A stretch of 64,000 nucleotides of DNA from Bubalus kerabau (GCF_029407905.1 NC_073643.1:35684501-35748500); one strand, 5' to 3'. Numbered from the stretch's first letter, positions 21,914-35,218 are shown. Notes: generated by a model not told the origin, from the letters alone. Numbers and translations: made by a program.

Positions 21914-23246
21914 AGTATTGACCACAGTGGGACTTTATTCTAGGTAATCGGTTAAGTAGGTGCTATGAGAACTGAGAAGTTTCAGAGTGAACAGAGAGGC
22001 AACACAGAGAGCTAAACAACAACAGAAAGTGGTTGCCACCTATGTGCTCAAGGAGCAAAGTGAGGTGGTAGTGTCACTGGACTTTGAGATACAGAAATTG
22101 GGACCCTGATGGGAATTAAAGTGAGAGGATGCAGAAAGAGGGGAGTAAAAATATCCTCTCTTTTTCCTTCTTCCCAGCTCCTGTCTCCCACTGCTGCTTC
22201 CCATTGGCTGAACTGAAGCCAGCTGGCCCAGGTGCCTTGAAAACCCAGTGTACAAGTGTCAGCTCCCCTGATAAATAGAGTAGAGATGGGGAAAAACTGG
22301 AAAGAAATCTGAGGGCAAATAATGCAGAATGGGAACCATAAAAAAAAATGTGGAAATGGGGAAAGCATGGCTGGGAAATAAGTTGGAGCTAAGAATAAGA
22401 CTGAACCCCAACATTCAGCCTTGATTGCACATTACACAGTCTCACTTTGCTGTGTTAATGATGAACAGGCTGTGTTTACTGCATGTGCGAGCTTTCCTGG
22501 GTGCTGTCACACCTCATTTGTGATCCTCCCCCTAGCCTCAGATCACATAGTGCCAGCCTGCTGTGACATGAGCAGTTAATAAATGTTGGTTGAAAAGAAT
22601 GAATGAGCGAATGAATTTCAAGCAGAGTGAGAAAAATGAAGTTAGGGTACAACACCAGGGAAACTGTTGAATATTCTGGCTCTGTGGCTTATGCCTTTGG
22701 GACAAACTGTTTTCAGTTTGAATTGTGCTATTCGGTAAGTGTGCTGTTTAGGTCTTCCGTCTTCTTGTTTTGCAACCATTTCCAATAGATACTCAGTAAT
22801 TGTTGTTTCACAGATTATAGGTTTGGACTGATGAATATGGTAACAGTTTATTCCAGCATAATAAGGAAAAACTCGTGGTTAAAAACTCTCGAAATCATGT
22901 TTACCTTTTACTTAAATGGAGTTTGTTTGTATTAGTAATTGTAGCTCATATTGCAGTGTAGCTCAGCTAATAGAGACATGATAATTTTCAAAAAGATTCA
23001 CAACATTTTTTGGCCATACTGAAAATATTTTGTTTCTTGATGATGATCTTTTCTACTGTCTGGAGGACAGTTGAACAATTCCTTCTAATGAATAGCAGTA
23101 GAAATTAAAATAGTTATGCTTCTCTTTTTTTCCCTTCAGAAAACCTAACTGAAAATAGACAGCTTGTTATTTTTAAGATTTCATTAATGTAGGAAAATAA
23201 TTTTTTTCTACTTTTATGAAATTTCATTTCACTTGATCACATTTAG

Positions 23247-23343
23247 GCTGCAGACCAAATTAAGAAGCTGTACAATCTCTTCCTGAAAATTGATGCTACT
23301 CAGGTGGAAGTGAATCCCTTTGGTGAAACTCCAGAAGGACAAG
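23247..23343 (+). CDS. SUCLG2: SUCLG2 coding exon (probably exon 7), Mg-binding Asn
   Basis: Reads AADQIKKLYNLFLKIDATQV, then EVNPFGETPEGQ and one base (G) of the next Val codon, about residues 221-252. The Asn of EVNPF is the counterpart of the Mg-coordinating Asn in bacterial SucC and of ATP-grasp enzymes in general; this assignment comes from family knowledge. The acceptor (cacatttag) and donor (gtaaga) are standard. This is a phase 1 junction: 97 bases is 32 codons plus one base. A 7.9-kb intron precedes it and a 12-kb repeat-rich intron follows. No disruption is seen. Confidence 0.96.
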
Positions 23344-24859
23344 GTAAGAGAAAAAGAGAGAGAGAAAAAATGAATGAATGTAATTATTTATGCAGACTAT
23401 AAACTATACAAAAGACTATAGAGCAGACTTGCATTAATTTCTTCCAGGAATTTAATTCCTGTCATAGTTTCAAATGCTCCCATGATGCAATTGAACATAT
23501 TAGCACTTGAATTTGTAGTCAAATGCCAAGCCTCACAGGAAGTTATTTCTTATTTTATTTAGAAACATCCATCTACCATCATCCCATAGTTTTCAGGTCT
23601 CTCCTTGTTGCGCTGATGGTAAAGATTTAGGTGTGAACAGGAGCCACAGTGCTTGGGCGTGATGAATACACCTGCTTTTATGGAACTGGAACTTTTTAGT
23701 TTCAGTTTTTAGTTTCTCCAAATCTGCATATAATTTCACATTGTGTCTTCTACTGAAGTTATGTCATCATGGTAGAATCTCTAATGCCCCATCATCTATC
23801 TCTTTCACCCTCCTTGGTTAGCAGCTTTTACTTCAAGTGAGAAGGAGACTTTTTTGTGGGGAAGGTTTTATCTTTTCACTGGGTACTTGTGAATCAGTAA
23901 CTCTCTTACATGTCAGCACCTACCACAAATGCACTGTCTTGCATACAGCAAGTATTCAGTAAGGTCTTATTAATTTGAGAGCAAAAGCTTAAAGATATGC
24001 ATGTTTAGGGTCGGAGGTAGAATATCAAGGGAATAGAATAGTGTTACCAAACTATACTGGTAAATTCCAGGAACCTTGCCTTTTTAAATTATATCTCAAC
24101 CCCATTTCTTACTTCTTGCTTAGCGTATTGTGGGCCGCCAGTAAATAAGGATTTACCACTGGACTGATTAATACCCATTATGTGTAAATACAAATAAGTT
24201 TTAGACCAGTGCGGATGGTACAATGCTTTTTCTCTAGTATATTTCAGAGACTATATAGTCAGAGTCAGAAAATCTAAAATATCATGTCCCTGAAACCTAG
24301 GGAGGCCTGGGATTGCCATGCTCCAGCCACGTACATGGGCTAAGCCTCAGGGATTTTTTTGTTTTTGTTTGTAAATCCAAAACAGTGAGTAAAAACATGA
24401 TAAACTACCTATCTTGTAGGGCAGTTTTCAAAGTGAGGTGACTGATGATTGTGTAATAAGCATCCAGTTTCAGACACAAAATAGGCTAGTCCCACCCATT
24501 CATAAAATAAAGTTGTTGTTCTTCTCAAGTAGTATAAAAGTAGTCCAGGAAAGGTATAGATTTTATATTTTTGTCTATTTATTTTGTTTTGTTTGTATAT
24601 TTTTGAAGGTTTCAAATTAGGACAGGCAAAGAGCCCATGTTTAAGAAGCCATTGAAATGAATGTTTCATGGCTTACACAAGTGACCTCTAGATAAAATTT
24701 TGTGGCTGGTGGTTTATAAGCAAACTACCTGTATAATTAAATATTTTAAAAATTGCTTTTGACTGTAAAATAATCAGTATTTTCTAGAGAGAGGGTAAGA
24801 AAATTGTTTCTTGATCTCATACATCCTGTGCTGTGATAAATGTACATGTCTTCTTTTTT

Positions 24860-25010
24860 ATCATTTAACATAATCCTGCAGAGTTAGGAGTTGTTACCCC
24901 ATTTTATAGAATATTGAAAAATGAATTTGTTTCCTCCAAGGGCAGCTAGATACTGGAGCTGGGATTCAAACCCTTGTCTTTCGTAGTCTGGTATGCATGT
25001 TGATTCTGAT
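24860..25010 (-). repeat. MIR-like SINE fragment
   Basis: Reversed MIR core and tail: ttaccccattttatagaata, gggcagctagatactggagc, tgggattcaaaccc. Confidence 0.65.
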
Positions 25011-25829
25011 ATGCCAAACTAACTTATGGTGACCTGCTTTCTTTTCTTCTCTGTTTTTTCCTTCTTAAGCTATTAATTTACTTTAATCAGAGTGATCTAG
25101 AAATAGTCTCCAGTTTGAGAGTATCAGTTAAAATTCATGCTGCATTGAGTGGCTGATAATTAAATCCAAGAGAGGAAGTTCACTCTAAGTCCTTAAAGGT
25201 CATACATATATTGCTTTTTAAGCTAATATGCATAAGCAACCTGGTTATTTCATAGTAACAAAAAATGGGAATTGAGGCACAGAATGGGATAAAAATGGTA
25301 TTTTCATTTAACCCTTTGGGAAGCTGTCAGTCACAAAATGGTTTGCAGCAGGGAAGAGGGATATGAGAACCTTTTCCTAGAGAATGTTTGTAAAACCTCA
25401 TGAAATCGGAAGTTTTCTCTTTAATTATTAAGAGAAAGTATAATTATTGAGCTTCTTTGAAGGAATCCCCATAAAATACATTCCATGTATACAGTTCATT
25501 AAAACATAAGTCTTATATGATATTTTTAACAGGAAAGTTTAGCTATCAATTTGTTCATTGTACCATAAAGGTTCAGCTATTGAATTATAATCACAATTAA
25601 ATGAATGTGTTGGCCTATAACTCTGAGCAGTAGTCAAATTAAACCCAATTAGGAAACATTGATTACTGACCAAATGTACAAATTAACTTCATCATTGTCA
25701 CAGTTCCCTAAAACTTTCTTTTATTTAGGAGCTATAAAAGCAGTCATATATATTTTAGCAATATTGAAAATATTTATAATCAGAATATTTAAAGTTTTTC
25801 CTTTTAGATCAATAATAGGAAAATACATA

Positions 25830-28557
25830 GCAACCACTAATGCTGAAGAAGCTGAATGGTTCTGTGAAAATCTACAAGATCTCCTAGAACTAACAAAAAA
25901 AGATGTCCTTTTCATCCTATGGGACTGGAATGCAAAAGTAGGAAGTCAAGATAACTGGAGTAACAGGCAAGTTTGGTCTTGGAGTACAAAAAGAAGCAGG
26001 TCAAAAGCTAACAGTTTTGCCAAGAGAACACACTGGTCATAGCAAACACCCTCTTCCAGCAAACAAGAGATGACTCTACACATGGACATCACCAGATGGT
26101 CAATACCAAAATCAGATTGATTATATTCTTTGTAGCCAAAGTTGAAGAGGCTCTATACAGTCAGCAAAAATGTGGCGGGGAGCTGACTGTGGCTTAGATT
26201 ATGAACTTCTGATTGCAAAATTCAGACTTAAATTGAAGAAAGTAGGGAAAACCACTAGGTTGTTCAGGTATGACCTAAATCAAATCCCTTATGATTATAC
26301 AATGGAAGTGAGAAATAGATTCAGAGGAATTAGATCTGATAGACAGATTGCTTGAAGAACTATGGATGGAGGTTCATAACATTGTATGGGACGTAGTGAC
26401 CAAAACCATCCCCAAGAAAAAGAAATGCAAAAAGGCAAAATGGTTGCTTGAGGAGGTATTACAAATAGCTGAGAAAAGAAGAGAAGCAAAAGGCAAAAAG
26501 GAAAGGAAAGATATACTCATCTCAATGCAGAGTTCCAAAGAATAGCAAGGAGAGATAAGAAACACTTCCTAAGTAAACAATATAAAGAAATAAAGGAAAA
26601 CAGTAGAATGAGAAACTAGAGATCTCTTCAGGGCTTCCCAGGTGGCTCAGTGGTAAAGAATCTGCCTGCAATGAAGAAGACACAGAAAATGCTGTGAGTT
26701 CAATACCTGGATTGGGAAGATTCCCTGGAGGAGGGTAATGGCAACCCATTCCAGTATTCTTACCTTGGAGAATCCCATGGACAGAAGAGCCTGGCAGGCT
26801 GCAGTCCATAGGGTCTCGCAGAGTCAGTCATGACTGAAGTGACTGAGCATAGGAGTGAGAGATCTCTTCAAGAAAATTAGAGATGCCAGGGGAACATTTC
26901 ATGCAAAAATGGGCACAATGAAGGACAGAAATGGTATAGAAGCAGAAGGTATTAAGAAGAGGTGGCAAGAATACACAGAAGAACTATGTAAAAAAGATCT
27001 TTATGACCCCGATAGCCACAGTGGTGTGATCACTCACCTAGAGCCAGACATCCTGGAATGTGGAGTCAAGTGGGTCTTAGGAAGCATCACTACGAACAAA
27101 ACTAGTGGAGGTGATGGAATTCCTGCTGAGCTATTTCAAATCCTAAAAGATGATGCTGTGAAAGTGCTGCACTCAATATGCCAGCAAATTTGGAAAACTC
27201 AGCAATGGCCACAGGACTGGAAAAGATCAGTTTTGATTATAGTCCCAAAGAAGGACAATGCCAAAGAATGTTCAAACTACTGCATAGTTACACTCATTCA
27301 CATGTTAGCAAGGTCATGCTCAAAATCCTTCATGTGAGGATTAAATATTACGTGAACTGAGAACTTCCAGATGTACATGCTGGGTTTAGAAGAGGTAGAG
27401 GAACCAGAGATCAAACTGCCAACATCCACTGAGTCATAGAAAAAGCAAGAGAATCTCAGAAAAATGTCCACTTCTGCTTCATTGACTATGCTAAAGCCTT
27501 TGACTGTGTGGATCACAACAAACTGTGGGAAATTCCTTAAGAGATAGAGATACCAGACCACTACCTGTCTTCTGAGAAACCTGTATGCAAGTCAAGAAGC
27601 AATAGTTAAAAGTAGACATGGAACAATGGCCTGGTTCCAAATTGGAAAAGGAGTATGTCAAGGCAGTATATTGTCACCCTGCTTATTTATGTAGCAACCA
27701 TATTTAAGTATGCAGAGTACAGTATACGAAATGGTGGGCTGGATGAAGCACAAGCTGGAATCAAGATTGCCAGGAGAAGTATCAATAACCTCAGCTATGC
27801 AGATGACACCACCCTTATGGCAGAAAGTGAAGAGGAACTAAATAGCCTCTTGATGAAGGTGAAAGAGGAGAGTGAAAAAACTGGCTTAAAACTCAACATT
27901 CAAAAAGTTAAGATAATGGCATCCCCATTCCCATCCCTTTATGGCAAATAGATTGGGAAACAATGAAAACAGTGATGGACTTTATTTTCTTTGGCTCCAA
28001 AATCACTGCAGATGGTAACTGCAGCCATGAAATTAAAAGACACTTGTTCTTTGGAAGGAAAGCTATGACCAACCTAGACAGCATATTAAAAAGCAGAGAC
28101 TTTGCTGCAACAGGTCTGTCTAGTCAAAGCTATGGTTTTTCCAGTCGTCATGTATGGATGTGAGAGCTGGGCTATAAAAAAGACTGAGTGGCAAAGAATT
28201 GATGCCTTTGAACTGTGTTAGAGAAGACTCTTGAGAGTCCCTTGGATTGCAATGAGATAAAGCCAGTGAATCCTAAAGGAAATCAATTCTGAGTATCTAT
28301 TGGAAGGACTGATGGTGAAGCTGAAGCTCCAATACTTGGCCACCTGATGTGAAGAGCTGATTCATTGGAAAAGACCCTGATACTGGGAAAGATTGAAGGC
28401 AGGAGTAGAAGGGGATGACAGAGGATGAGATGCTTGGATATCATCACCGACTCAATGGATGTGTTTGAGCAAGCTCAGGGAGATGGTGAAGAACAGGGAA
28501 GCCTGACGTGCTGCAGTTCTTGGGGTCACAAAGAGTTGGACATGACTGAGCGACTCA
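25830..28557 (+). mobile_element. BovB (RTE LINE), long but decayed copy
   Basis: About 2.5 kb of BovB excluding a nested SINE. The 5' part encodes an AP-endonuclease piece (ending in DWNAKVGSQ, 25909-25950). The middle gives the RT region (GGDGIPAELFQILKDDAVKV, 27109-27168). The catalytic YADDTTLMAESEEE is near 27797-27838. The 3' part repeats the C-terminal segment seen in the other copies. The frame is broken by many stops and shifts, so no functional protein is expected. A Bov-tA interrupts it at 26631-26857. The far 5' end of a full element is absent. Confidence 0.93.
26631..26857 (+). repeat. Bov-tA SINE nested in BovB, 13-bp duplication
   Basis: Starts gggcttcccaggtggctcag and ends gactgaagtgactgagcat plus a short tail. 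The duplicated target agagatctcttca is at 26618-26630 and 26858-26870; BovB resumes directly after it. Confidence 0.95.
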
Positions 28558-28857
28558 ACAACAAGCAAAAATATATTACCTTTCCCATTAAAACTTTGTG
28601 TAACAGTTACTCTTTTAATTTAGAAATTTAAGAAAGTTGGCATTATAACAAACTTTTTACTTTAAAAATTTTATTTTAAACTTACTTATTATATAGTTCC
28701 TTTGTAAAAACTTTCTTCAGTCTTGTCTTACTTGTTGAATATTTTTAAAAAATCCAGGAGGCCAGTCCTGTGAATGGTACATAGTGGAATAAATAGCACT
28801 GGCCTAGATAATATCTATACTGCTCAGTCTCCCCTGAGGAATTTTTGGTAAGAAGCC

Positions 28858-29543
28858 CAACATTCAGAAAACGAAGATCATGGCATCCAGTCCCATCACT
28901 TCATGGGAAATAGGTGGGGAAACAGTGGAAACAGTGTCAGACTTTATTTTTTTGGGCTCCAAAATCACTGCAGATGGTGACTGCAGCCGTGAAATTAAAA
29001 GACACTTACTCCTTGGAAGGAAAATTATGACCAACCTAGATAGCATATTCAAAAGCAGAGACATTACTTTGCCAACAAAGGTCCGTCTAGTCCAGGCTGT
29101 GGTTTTTCCTGTGGTCATGTATGGATGTGAGAGTTGGACTGTGAAGAAGGCTGAGCGCCGAAGAATTGATGCTTTTGAACTGTGGTGTTGGAGAAGACTC
29201 TTGAGAGTCCCTTGCACTGCAAGGAGATCCAGCCAGTCCATTCTGAAGGAGATCAGCCCTGGGATTTCTTTGGAAGGACTGATGCTAAAGCTGAAACTCC
29301 AGTACTTTGGCCACCTCATGCAAAGAGTTGACTCATTGGAAAAGACTCAGATGCTGGGAGGGATTGGGGGCAGTAGGAGAAGGGGACGACAGAGGATGAG
29401 ATGGCTGGATGGCATCACCGACTCGATGGATGTGAGTCTGAGTGAACTCCGGGAGTTGGTGATGGACAGGGAGGCCTGGCGTGCTACGATTCATGGGGTC
29501 GCAAAGAGTAGGAAACGACTGAGTGACTGAACTGAACTGACAC
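28858..29543 (+). mobile_element. BovB (RTE LINE) 3' fragment with 216-codon open frame
   Basis: 5'-truncated BovB in the same direction as its larger neighbour 300 bp upstream. The frame 28880-29530 is open from MASSPITSWEIGGETVETVS through DFIFLGSKITADGDCSREIK, MYGCESWTVKKAERR and on to HGVAKSRKRLSD, the normal C-terminal end of the BovB ORF, followed by the ctgaactgaactga tail. It lacks the endonuclease and RT catalytic core, so it cannot act on its own. Confidence 0.93.
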
Positions 29544-30284
29544 CCAAAGAATGATTTTTTTTCCAGTGTGATTAATAGTCTGGTTCAAACATCTAAGTTT
29601 GTACTACTGACTGTAATGTAGTAGTTTAGTGTCTGCTAGTTAGGATTATAATGGTTGTTAGTGACAGAGACCTGCATCAGCCTGATTTTTGTTAAAAAGC
29701 CCCCTGAGGATGAGGGTTCTCATTTTACTTGTGTTACAGAGAAGTTTAGGAGTGAACTGGCTAAAGGAATGAAGGGAATCAGGGATTCTCTGCTTGTCCA
29801 TGGCTGCTTGCTTCTAACTCTGCGTCTTGGTCAGCCAGCATCTCTGGAGCTGTCAGTGAAGATGGTTCCCAGTGCCCCTCCTCCTCCTTTAGCAGCCTTT
29901 AACAGTCCTCTCAGATGATACTGATTGGTCCTACTTGGGTCCTGCTGGAATCACATGGTGTCAGAAAAAGGCAGTTTCTCTGTGGAAAAAGGACATTGAT
30001 TCAAAACATGCCTATGAGAATGACTGAAGTTTTCTTGAACTGAAAGCAAGCTATCAAATAAATAGAGAGAAATGGACTATTTTCCTTACTGTCTAATTGC
30101 AGTGCCAGATTTTATTCATTCAATCTGTAGCCAGGTAAAAAACAGGGTTTAAAAAAAAAATTTACCTGTCTTCATTCATTTACTTATTTTGTAAGACACT
30201 GTGTGAGTTTATGTCCTATTTCTTTTCACCCCACTTTCAGTCAGATATGCTGCACATAGACACTTTTCTTTGGTATCTTTAAAA

Positions 30285-30640
30285 CAATGTTTCTCAGTGG
30301 CAAGGATGGGCATCTTGTTCCCCGGGGGCTCTTTGGCAACATCTGGACACATTTTTTTTTTTTTTTTTACTAAAATATAATTGGCATATAACCTTGTGTT
30401 AGTTTCGAGTATATACCATAATGATTTGATATATATCTGTGTCTGTATCTCTTTAGCCAAATTATCACCACAGTGAATCTAGTTAGCATCCATTTTTGCT
30501 TGTTACAACTTGGGATGTGTGATGTTACTTGCTTCTAGAGGATAGAGGCCAGGGATGCTACTAAACATCATACATGGCACAGAGCTGTCTCCCTCATCAG
30601 AAAATGATCTCACTCAATATGTCAGTAGTCCTGAGATTAA
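30285..30640 (+). mobile_element. MER5A-like hAT-Charlie MITE split by L1
   Basis: The left part (tttctcagtggcaagg, ggggctctttggcaacatct) and right part (gaggatagaggccagggatg, ctactaaacatcatacatgg) are consecutive in the MER5A family. They are separated by about 180 bp of antisense L1 3' UTR. The family name is from memory. Confidence 0.75.
30350..30525 (-). mobile_element. L1 3' UTR fragment inserted in MER5A-like element
   Basis: A run of about 17 T, then antisense L1 3' UTR phrases (actaaaatataattggcata, accataatgatttgatatat, aattatcaccacagtgaatc). Confidence 0.75.
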
Positions 30641-33600
30641 GGATTCCTGCTTTAAGGCATTTTCATCAGTTGGAGACCAAATTCATTCACTGAGCTAAAG
30701 AAATTAAACCCAATTTAAAACTGAGACTCTCTGGCCAAGATTCTATGGGAATTAAGGCTGGGTGATCCAAAGTTAAATGGCATATCAAATTCCTTTCTTT
30801 CTTCAGATTAATTTCCCTAAATAACTACCCTGTTGCTCTGTGCCCATGTTGTTGGTGGGTGTTTCTCTGTATTTCTCTCTTTATACATAACTATTTTCGA
30901 GAACATTCTCAGTTCTTTACCTCCCTCTGAAGTTCCCTCCCGCCTAGTATCTATTTTTCTCCTTTCACAGCAACTAAAGAAAAGTTCTCAAAAAGTATAC
31001 AACTCCTCAAACAGTAACATTTAACAGAAAGTGGGACTAATTGAGAAGTATCAGCGTTTTAAGGCCATCTTGGCAAAGTGCATTTCTGTAGCACGTATGG
31101 TTATTTATCATAAATCAAATTCAGTACATTGCTGAAGACAAGTTATTTTTCAAACTAATTATGACAGTCTTATTTCCTGTTGTGTTTATGTTTCTTTTAT
31201 GTGTGAATCTTCCCCTCTGAAATATATTTTTCTTTTGTTTAATTCTGTGGCACATTCTTCTGTTAAAACTCTAGGGTCAGAGGCCAATAACTGCCAGTCA
31301 CGTTGTTCATTGAGGTTGTTGAATTAGCAGCTCATGGGATCTCACACCATTAAACAAAACGACAAAAACACTCTGAATATAAGTACCACAGCTTTCTTTG
31401 ATATTCGTTCAGAAGGAAAATTCATTTGTATAATCTATCAAGCATGTAACCATGTGCTTTTGATGGTGAAAATTGTTTTATAAATATTAATAGGTGTGTT
31501 TTTTCACCCACTTTGTACATAGAATGGCCTCTGTTCAAGTTGAATTTTCTACAGAATTGAAGTGTCATTAATGTGACATTGAAAATCTTAATGTCTGAAC
31601 CAAGCTCAGCACCTCCAAAAATATATTTTACCGTAGTGTATTGTTTTATTAAATGAAAAAGCCAAGGTCTGAGCAAGGAAGTTTATTTTATTGTGCTCTT
31701 ATTGACATAAACAATCCATTTTTAATCCACCAGTTCTGAAAGTGTTCTTGGAGGAGGTCTTACAGGGGGAAATTAGCATATACCTGTCAGTCACTGTTCA
31801 GGGATTGATCTGTTCCTTTTGTGCAAGCTGCAGGTTTTGGTTTGTTTGTTACACTTTTTTGTTTTCACGTTACTGTGATGCACTTTTCTAAGTTTCTCTC
31901 TCACAAATATATGTATGATACCTGTGTCTATTTTTTCAGTTGTTAAAGTAGGATATGGATGTGATGCAAACTGGAGCTTTGCTGGGAGTGGCAACCTGTT
32001 TCTGTAAAGTGACAGTTAGTAAATATTAGGGAGTTTGGAGGCATTATAGTCTCTATTGCAGCCACTCATCTCTACTGTTGTTTTGGGACAGCAACCAGAG
32101 AGGTATGTAAATGAATGTTTATGACTGAATCACAGTAAAACTGTGGTTACAGAAACAGGCAGTGAGCTGGCCTAAGGGCTATATTCTACCTCCACCTGAC
32201 TTAGAGTCTCACTTGGGGTTTTTTATACCCATCTATAACCACCCTGACCTTATGCAAATGTGTGGTGTGATTCAAGCATCACCAAGTCATCTCTTTCAAC
32301 ATCTCCCTTTAAGAAAAATCTCCTTCTCTGTCAGTTCCAAAGCCTGGAATGCCAACCATTAAAATCTTTCCTGTAGGAAAAGGTAATCTGTACATGTGTA
32401 AACTCCAGTAGGCATTAGTTTAGATTTACTCTGAACAGAAGTCTAGGATTATAAGGGAGAGGAACAAGTACAGGTCATTTTCAGTGATAGGAAGAGAAGA
32501 GAATCCTGTATCCTGGGCCCTAAGGACCTGTCCTGTTTCTGAAGCCCCAAGAAAGCACTGTGCATGTAGAAGATGGCAGTGGTAATAATAAAAATCACTA
32601 GTAAGTGCCAGCTGTTAGTGAGGCTAAGTGCTTGCATGCATCCTGCCCTTGCAGCAGCACAAGGCAGTAGAAAATGCTCTGGTCCCACTTGATTGACAAG
32701 ACCACTGGACTTAAGAGAGACAGTGACTCCCTGGTTAGGAAGTACGATGGTTTTAATTCCTCCCCAGGTATTTTTGATACCAGAGTCTACGTTAAGTGGT
32801 CAAGTTCAAGGGAAAACTTTCAAATGAGGTAACATTATAAATAGAGATTGTTAGGCTGGAAAGCACTTTGTATGTTTGGGACCGTTTTAAAAATACTGAG
32901 CAGATTTAACAAATATGTGTCTAACAGACTCCATGTACCTCAAAGGCCTTATTTTCCCTCTGCCACCACCCTCCCCAGAAAAAATTTAGGTATTAATGAT
33001 GGCAGTTCAATTTTGGTTATCTTTCTTTACTCTTAAGTTGCTTTATTTGCTTCCTGTTTGTGTAGTGTTTTTAACTTCTAAAAGCACTTGGACATATATA
33101 CATTTGACCTAATTATGTTGTTTACTTTTCTCTACAGAGAGAGAATGTTTGGCAAGGGCCCATACACCTTTTTCTTACCTACAGATAACCCTGTCATCCC
33201 GCTGTCACTATCTTTAAGTTCTTGGTTAACTCTAAAGTTCTCTCAAGGTGGTCCTCAAACAGTGAACTCATTTCTCTACTAGGCATACATGCCATACAAG
33301 AAAAAGAGACTTTTGAAAATCTGACTTTGCAGACATTTAGCTGAGACTGCTTTCTGAGCTTTGCATACATACCTATTAATTATACTTTCTCTCAAGTAGC
33401 TTGTAGTCTTTGCAAGGAGCCAAGATCAGCCTGGACCTATTTTGATATACTGGTTTATTGATCTTGACCAAGAATTCTTTTGAAACTCTTCACTTAGGAA
33501 GTCAATTTCATAGCATTTGCCCATTCATTCTGAACATGTTGGTTCCAAGTAATCTTGACAATGAGTAATGGAGGAGCTAAAATTGCTAATAAATTAATTA

Positions 33601-34664
33601 AAGTATGTTTATCAACCCAGTGGAAAGCCAACAGTGACATTGCTTTCCTACTGATTGTTATACAAGTCATTAATTGCTGAGACAATGCTACTGTAGCAAG
33701 CAGAGAACATTGGCCAATTCTTTTACTAACTAGAATCCTGTCATTCAGATTTCTGGAAAGTAATTACTCATTTGCTCTGTATATTCATAGTATGTGGGTA
33801 AAGTGGTTGTACATTTTGTGGGAAGACAAAGGACTCAGGCAGATATTAAATTCCATATAAGATTGTCCCTTGTCAGTCATTGCTACTTTAAGTACTTTGT
33901 GGTTTGGACTTTTATTCATGCTGAGAATTCTTCAATGTTAATATGCCAGTTTTGCACAGATTTGTACCAAAATCCTCACTTATTGTGGTAAAGAGACTTA
34001 AAAAAAAAAAACCCTCTCTCTGGGGTCTTTAACTCCAGGATGCTACAAGGTAACAATATTTTCTTTTCATTAGAAGCAGGTGGTATTAACAAACCATGGT
34101 CATTACTTTACAGTGAAATGCACATAGGTGATTGTTTTGCTGAAAAGACTTAGGTGCCTATGAGCAGTGCTGGTGGAGAATGAATAATATCTAAATTCAT
34201 GGTCATAGATCCCTGCCTGTCAATATCCCAAGTGAAGTAGAAGATTATTATGGAGTATCATCCTAGACAATAATTTCTGCTCTAAAGGATGTAATAAAAG
34301 AGATCAGATCCAAGACACCAGAATGCCACCTCTCCCCACCGCAGTAGCTCCCTGATTGCACATGTGGAAGATCTACAAGTCAAGGAAAACTACCTGTGGT
34401 CCATTCCTGTCACTGAGTGAGTTTCACTGTGTCCAGGGCTCCTCTCCAGTAGGAGAGTTAGAGATTGCTGCTGGCACCAGCGGATGGAGACCGTGGTGCT
34501 AATAACGCCTGGCAGCCTTCCATTGTAACAGACCAGTCTTGGCCGCTTAATGTTTTGTAACTTGAATCACAAGAACCATAAGATGGTCCTGCTCACATCA
34601 AGATCATAGTATACTTTTAGCAGACCCCAGAGTAAGTATATCAGCAGTCTGGGGATTGTCTTTT

Positions 34665-34795
34665 TCTACTTTTCAAATAAGAAAACAGGTCCAGCAAGAA
34701 AGTAGGTTATTTTTATCAAGGTTACAGAGTTAGTTAAGGGTCAAATAAGTTAAAAAATTTAATGATTCTGACTTGGCATTCTTTCCACTAAATCT
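34665..34795 (-). repeat. MIR-like SINE fragment
   Basis: Reversed MIR signature: aaataagaaaacaggtccag, atcaaggttacagagttagt, cttggcattctttccacta. Confidence 0.6.
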
Positions 34796-35049
34796 TCTAG
34801 ACATATTAGTGAGGACAGTGACTAAATAAAAACTTCATCTTGCAACATCAGAAGAAGGCTGTAGGAGGATAGCAATATTAAGCATTATTGTCAGGTCTCT
34901 CTTTGCATTGACAGGAAAGATTACTAAAAATAGGAACTGTAATAAAAATTGCAAATCAAAGCTATATTTAGCTATGCCAGTGTGTAGCTTTTAAAGAGTG
35001 ATGGCAACTTATATTGTCATTTCATAGAAAACAACAGAGAAAAATTATT

Positions 35050-35110
35050 ATGCTTTTTATTAGAATGTAAGTCCCTTGAAAACAGGGATTGTTCATATTT
35101 GTCTTTGTAG
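35050..35110 (+). repeat. L2-like 3' tail
   Basis: ttagaatgtaagtcccttga followed by aaacagggattgttcatatt matches the well-known L2 3' end order. Very short. Confidence 0.6.
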
Positions 35111-35218
35111 CCTTAAAGTTTAAAGATAAAGCCTTAACAGCATCTTCTGTCTGAAGCTTGAGAAAAAATGACAGTATTCGATTTTATTTCTCTTGCACTT
35201 TTCAGCCTGGAGAACTTA

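Larger units (their letters stand above)
15372..23246 (+). other. SUCLG2: SUCLG2 intron 6
   Basis: 7.9-kb phase-0 intron. It holds a compound microsatellite, a MIR, Bov SINEs (16882, 19501, 21420), old L1 pieces, a short bovine L1 3' end (20897-21006), a GATA repeat and a probable L2 3' tail near 22540-22610. I recognise nothing in 15970-16870, 17040-19350 (apart from a run of 14 C at 17494), 21080-21410 or 22610-23240. Confidence 0.85.
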
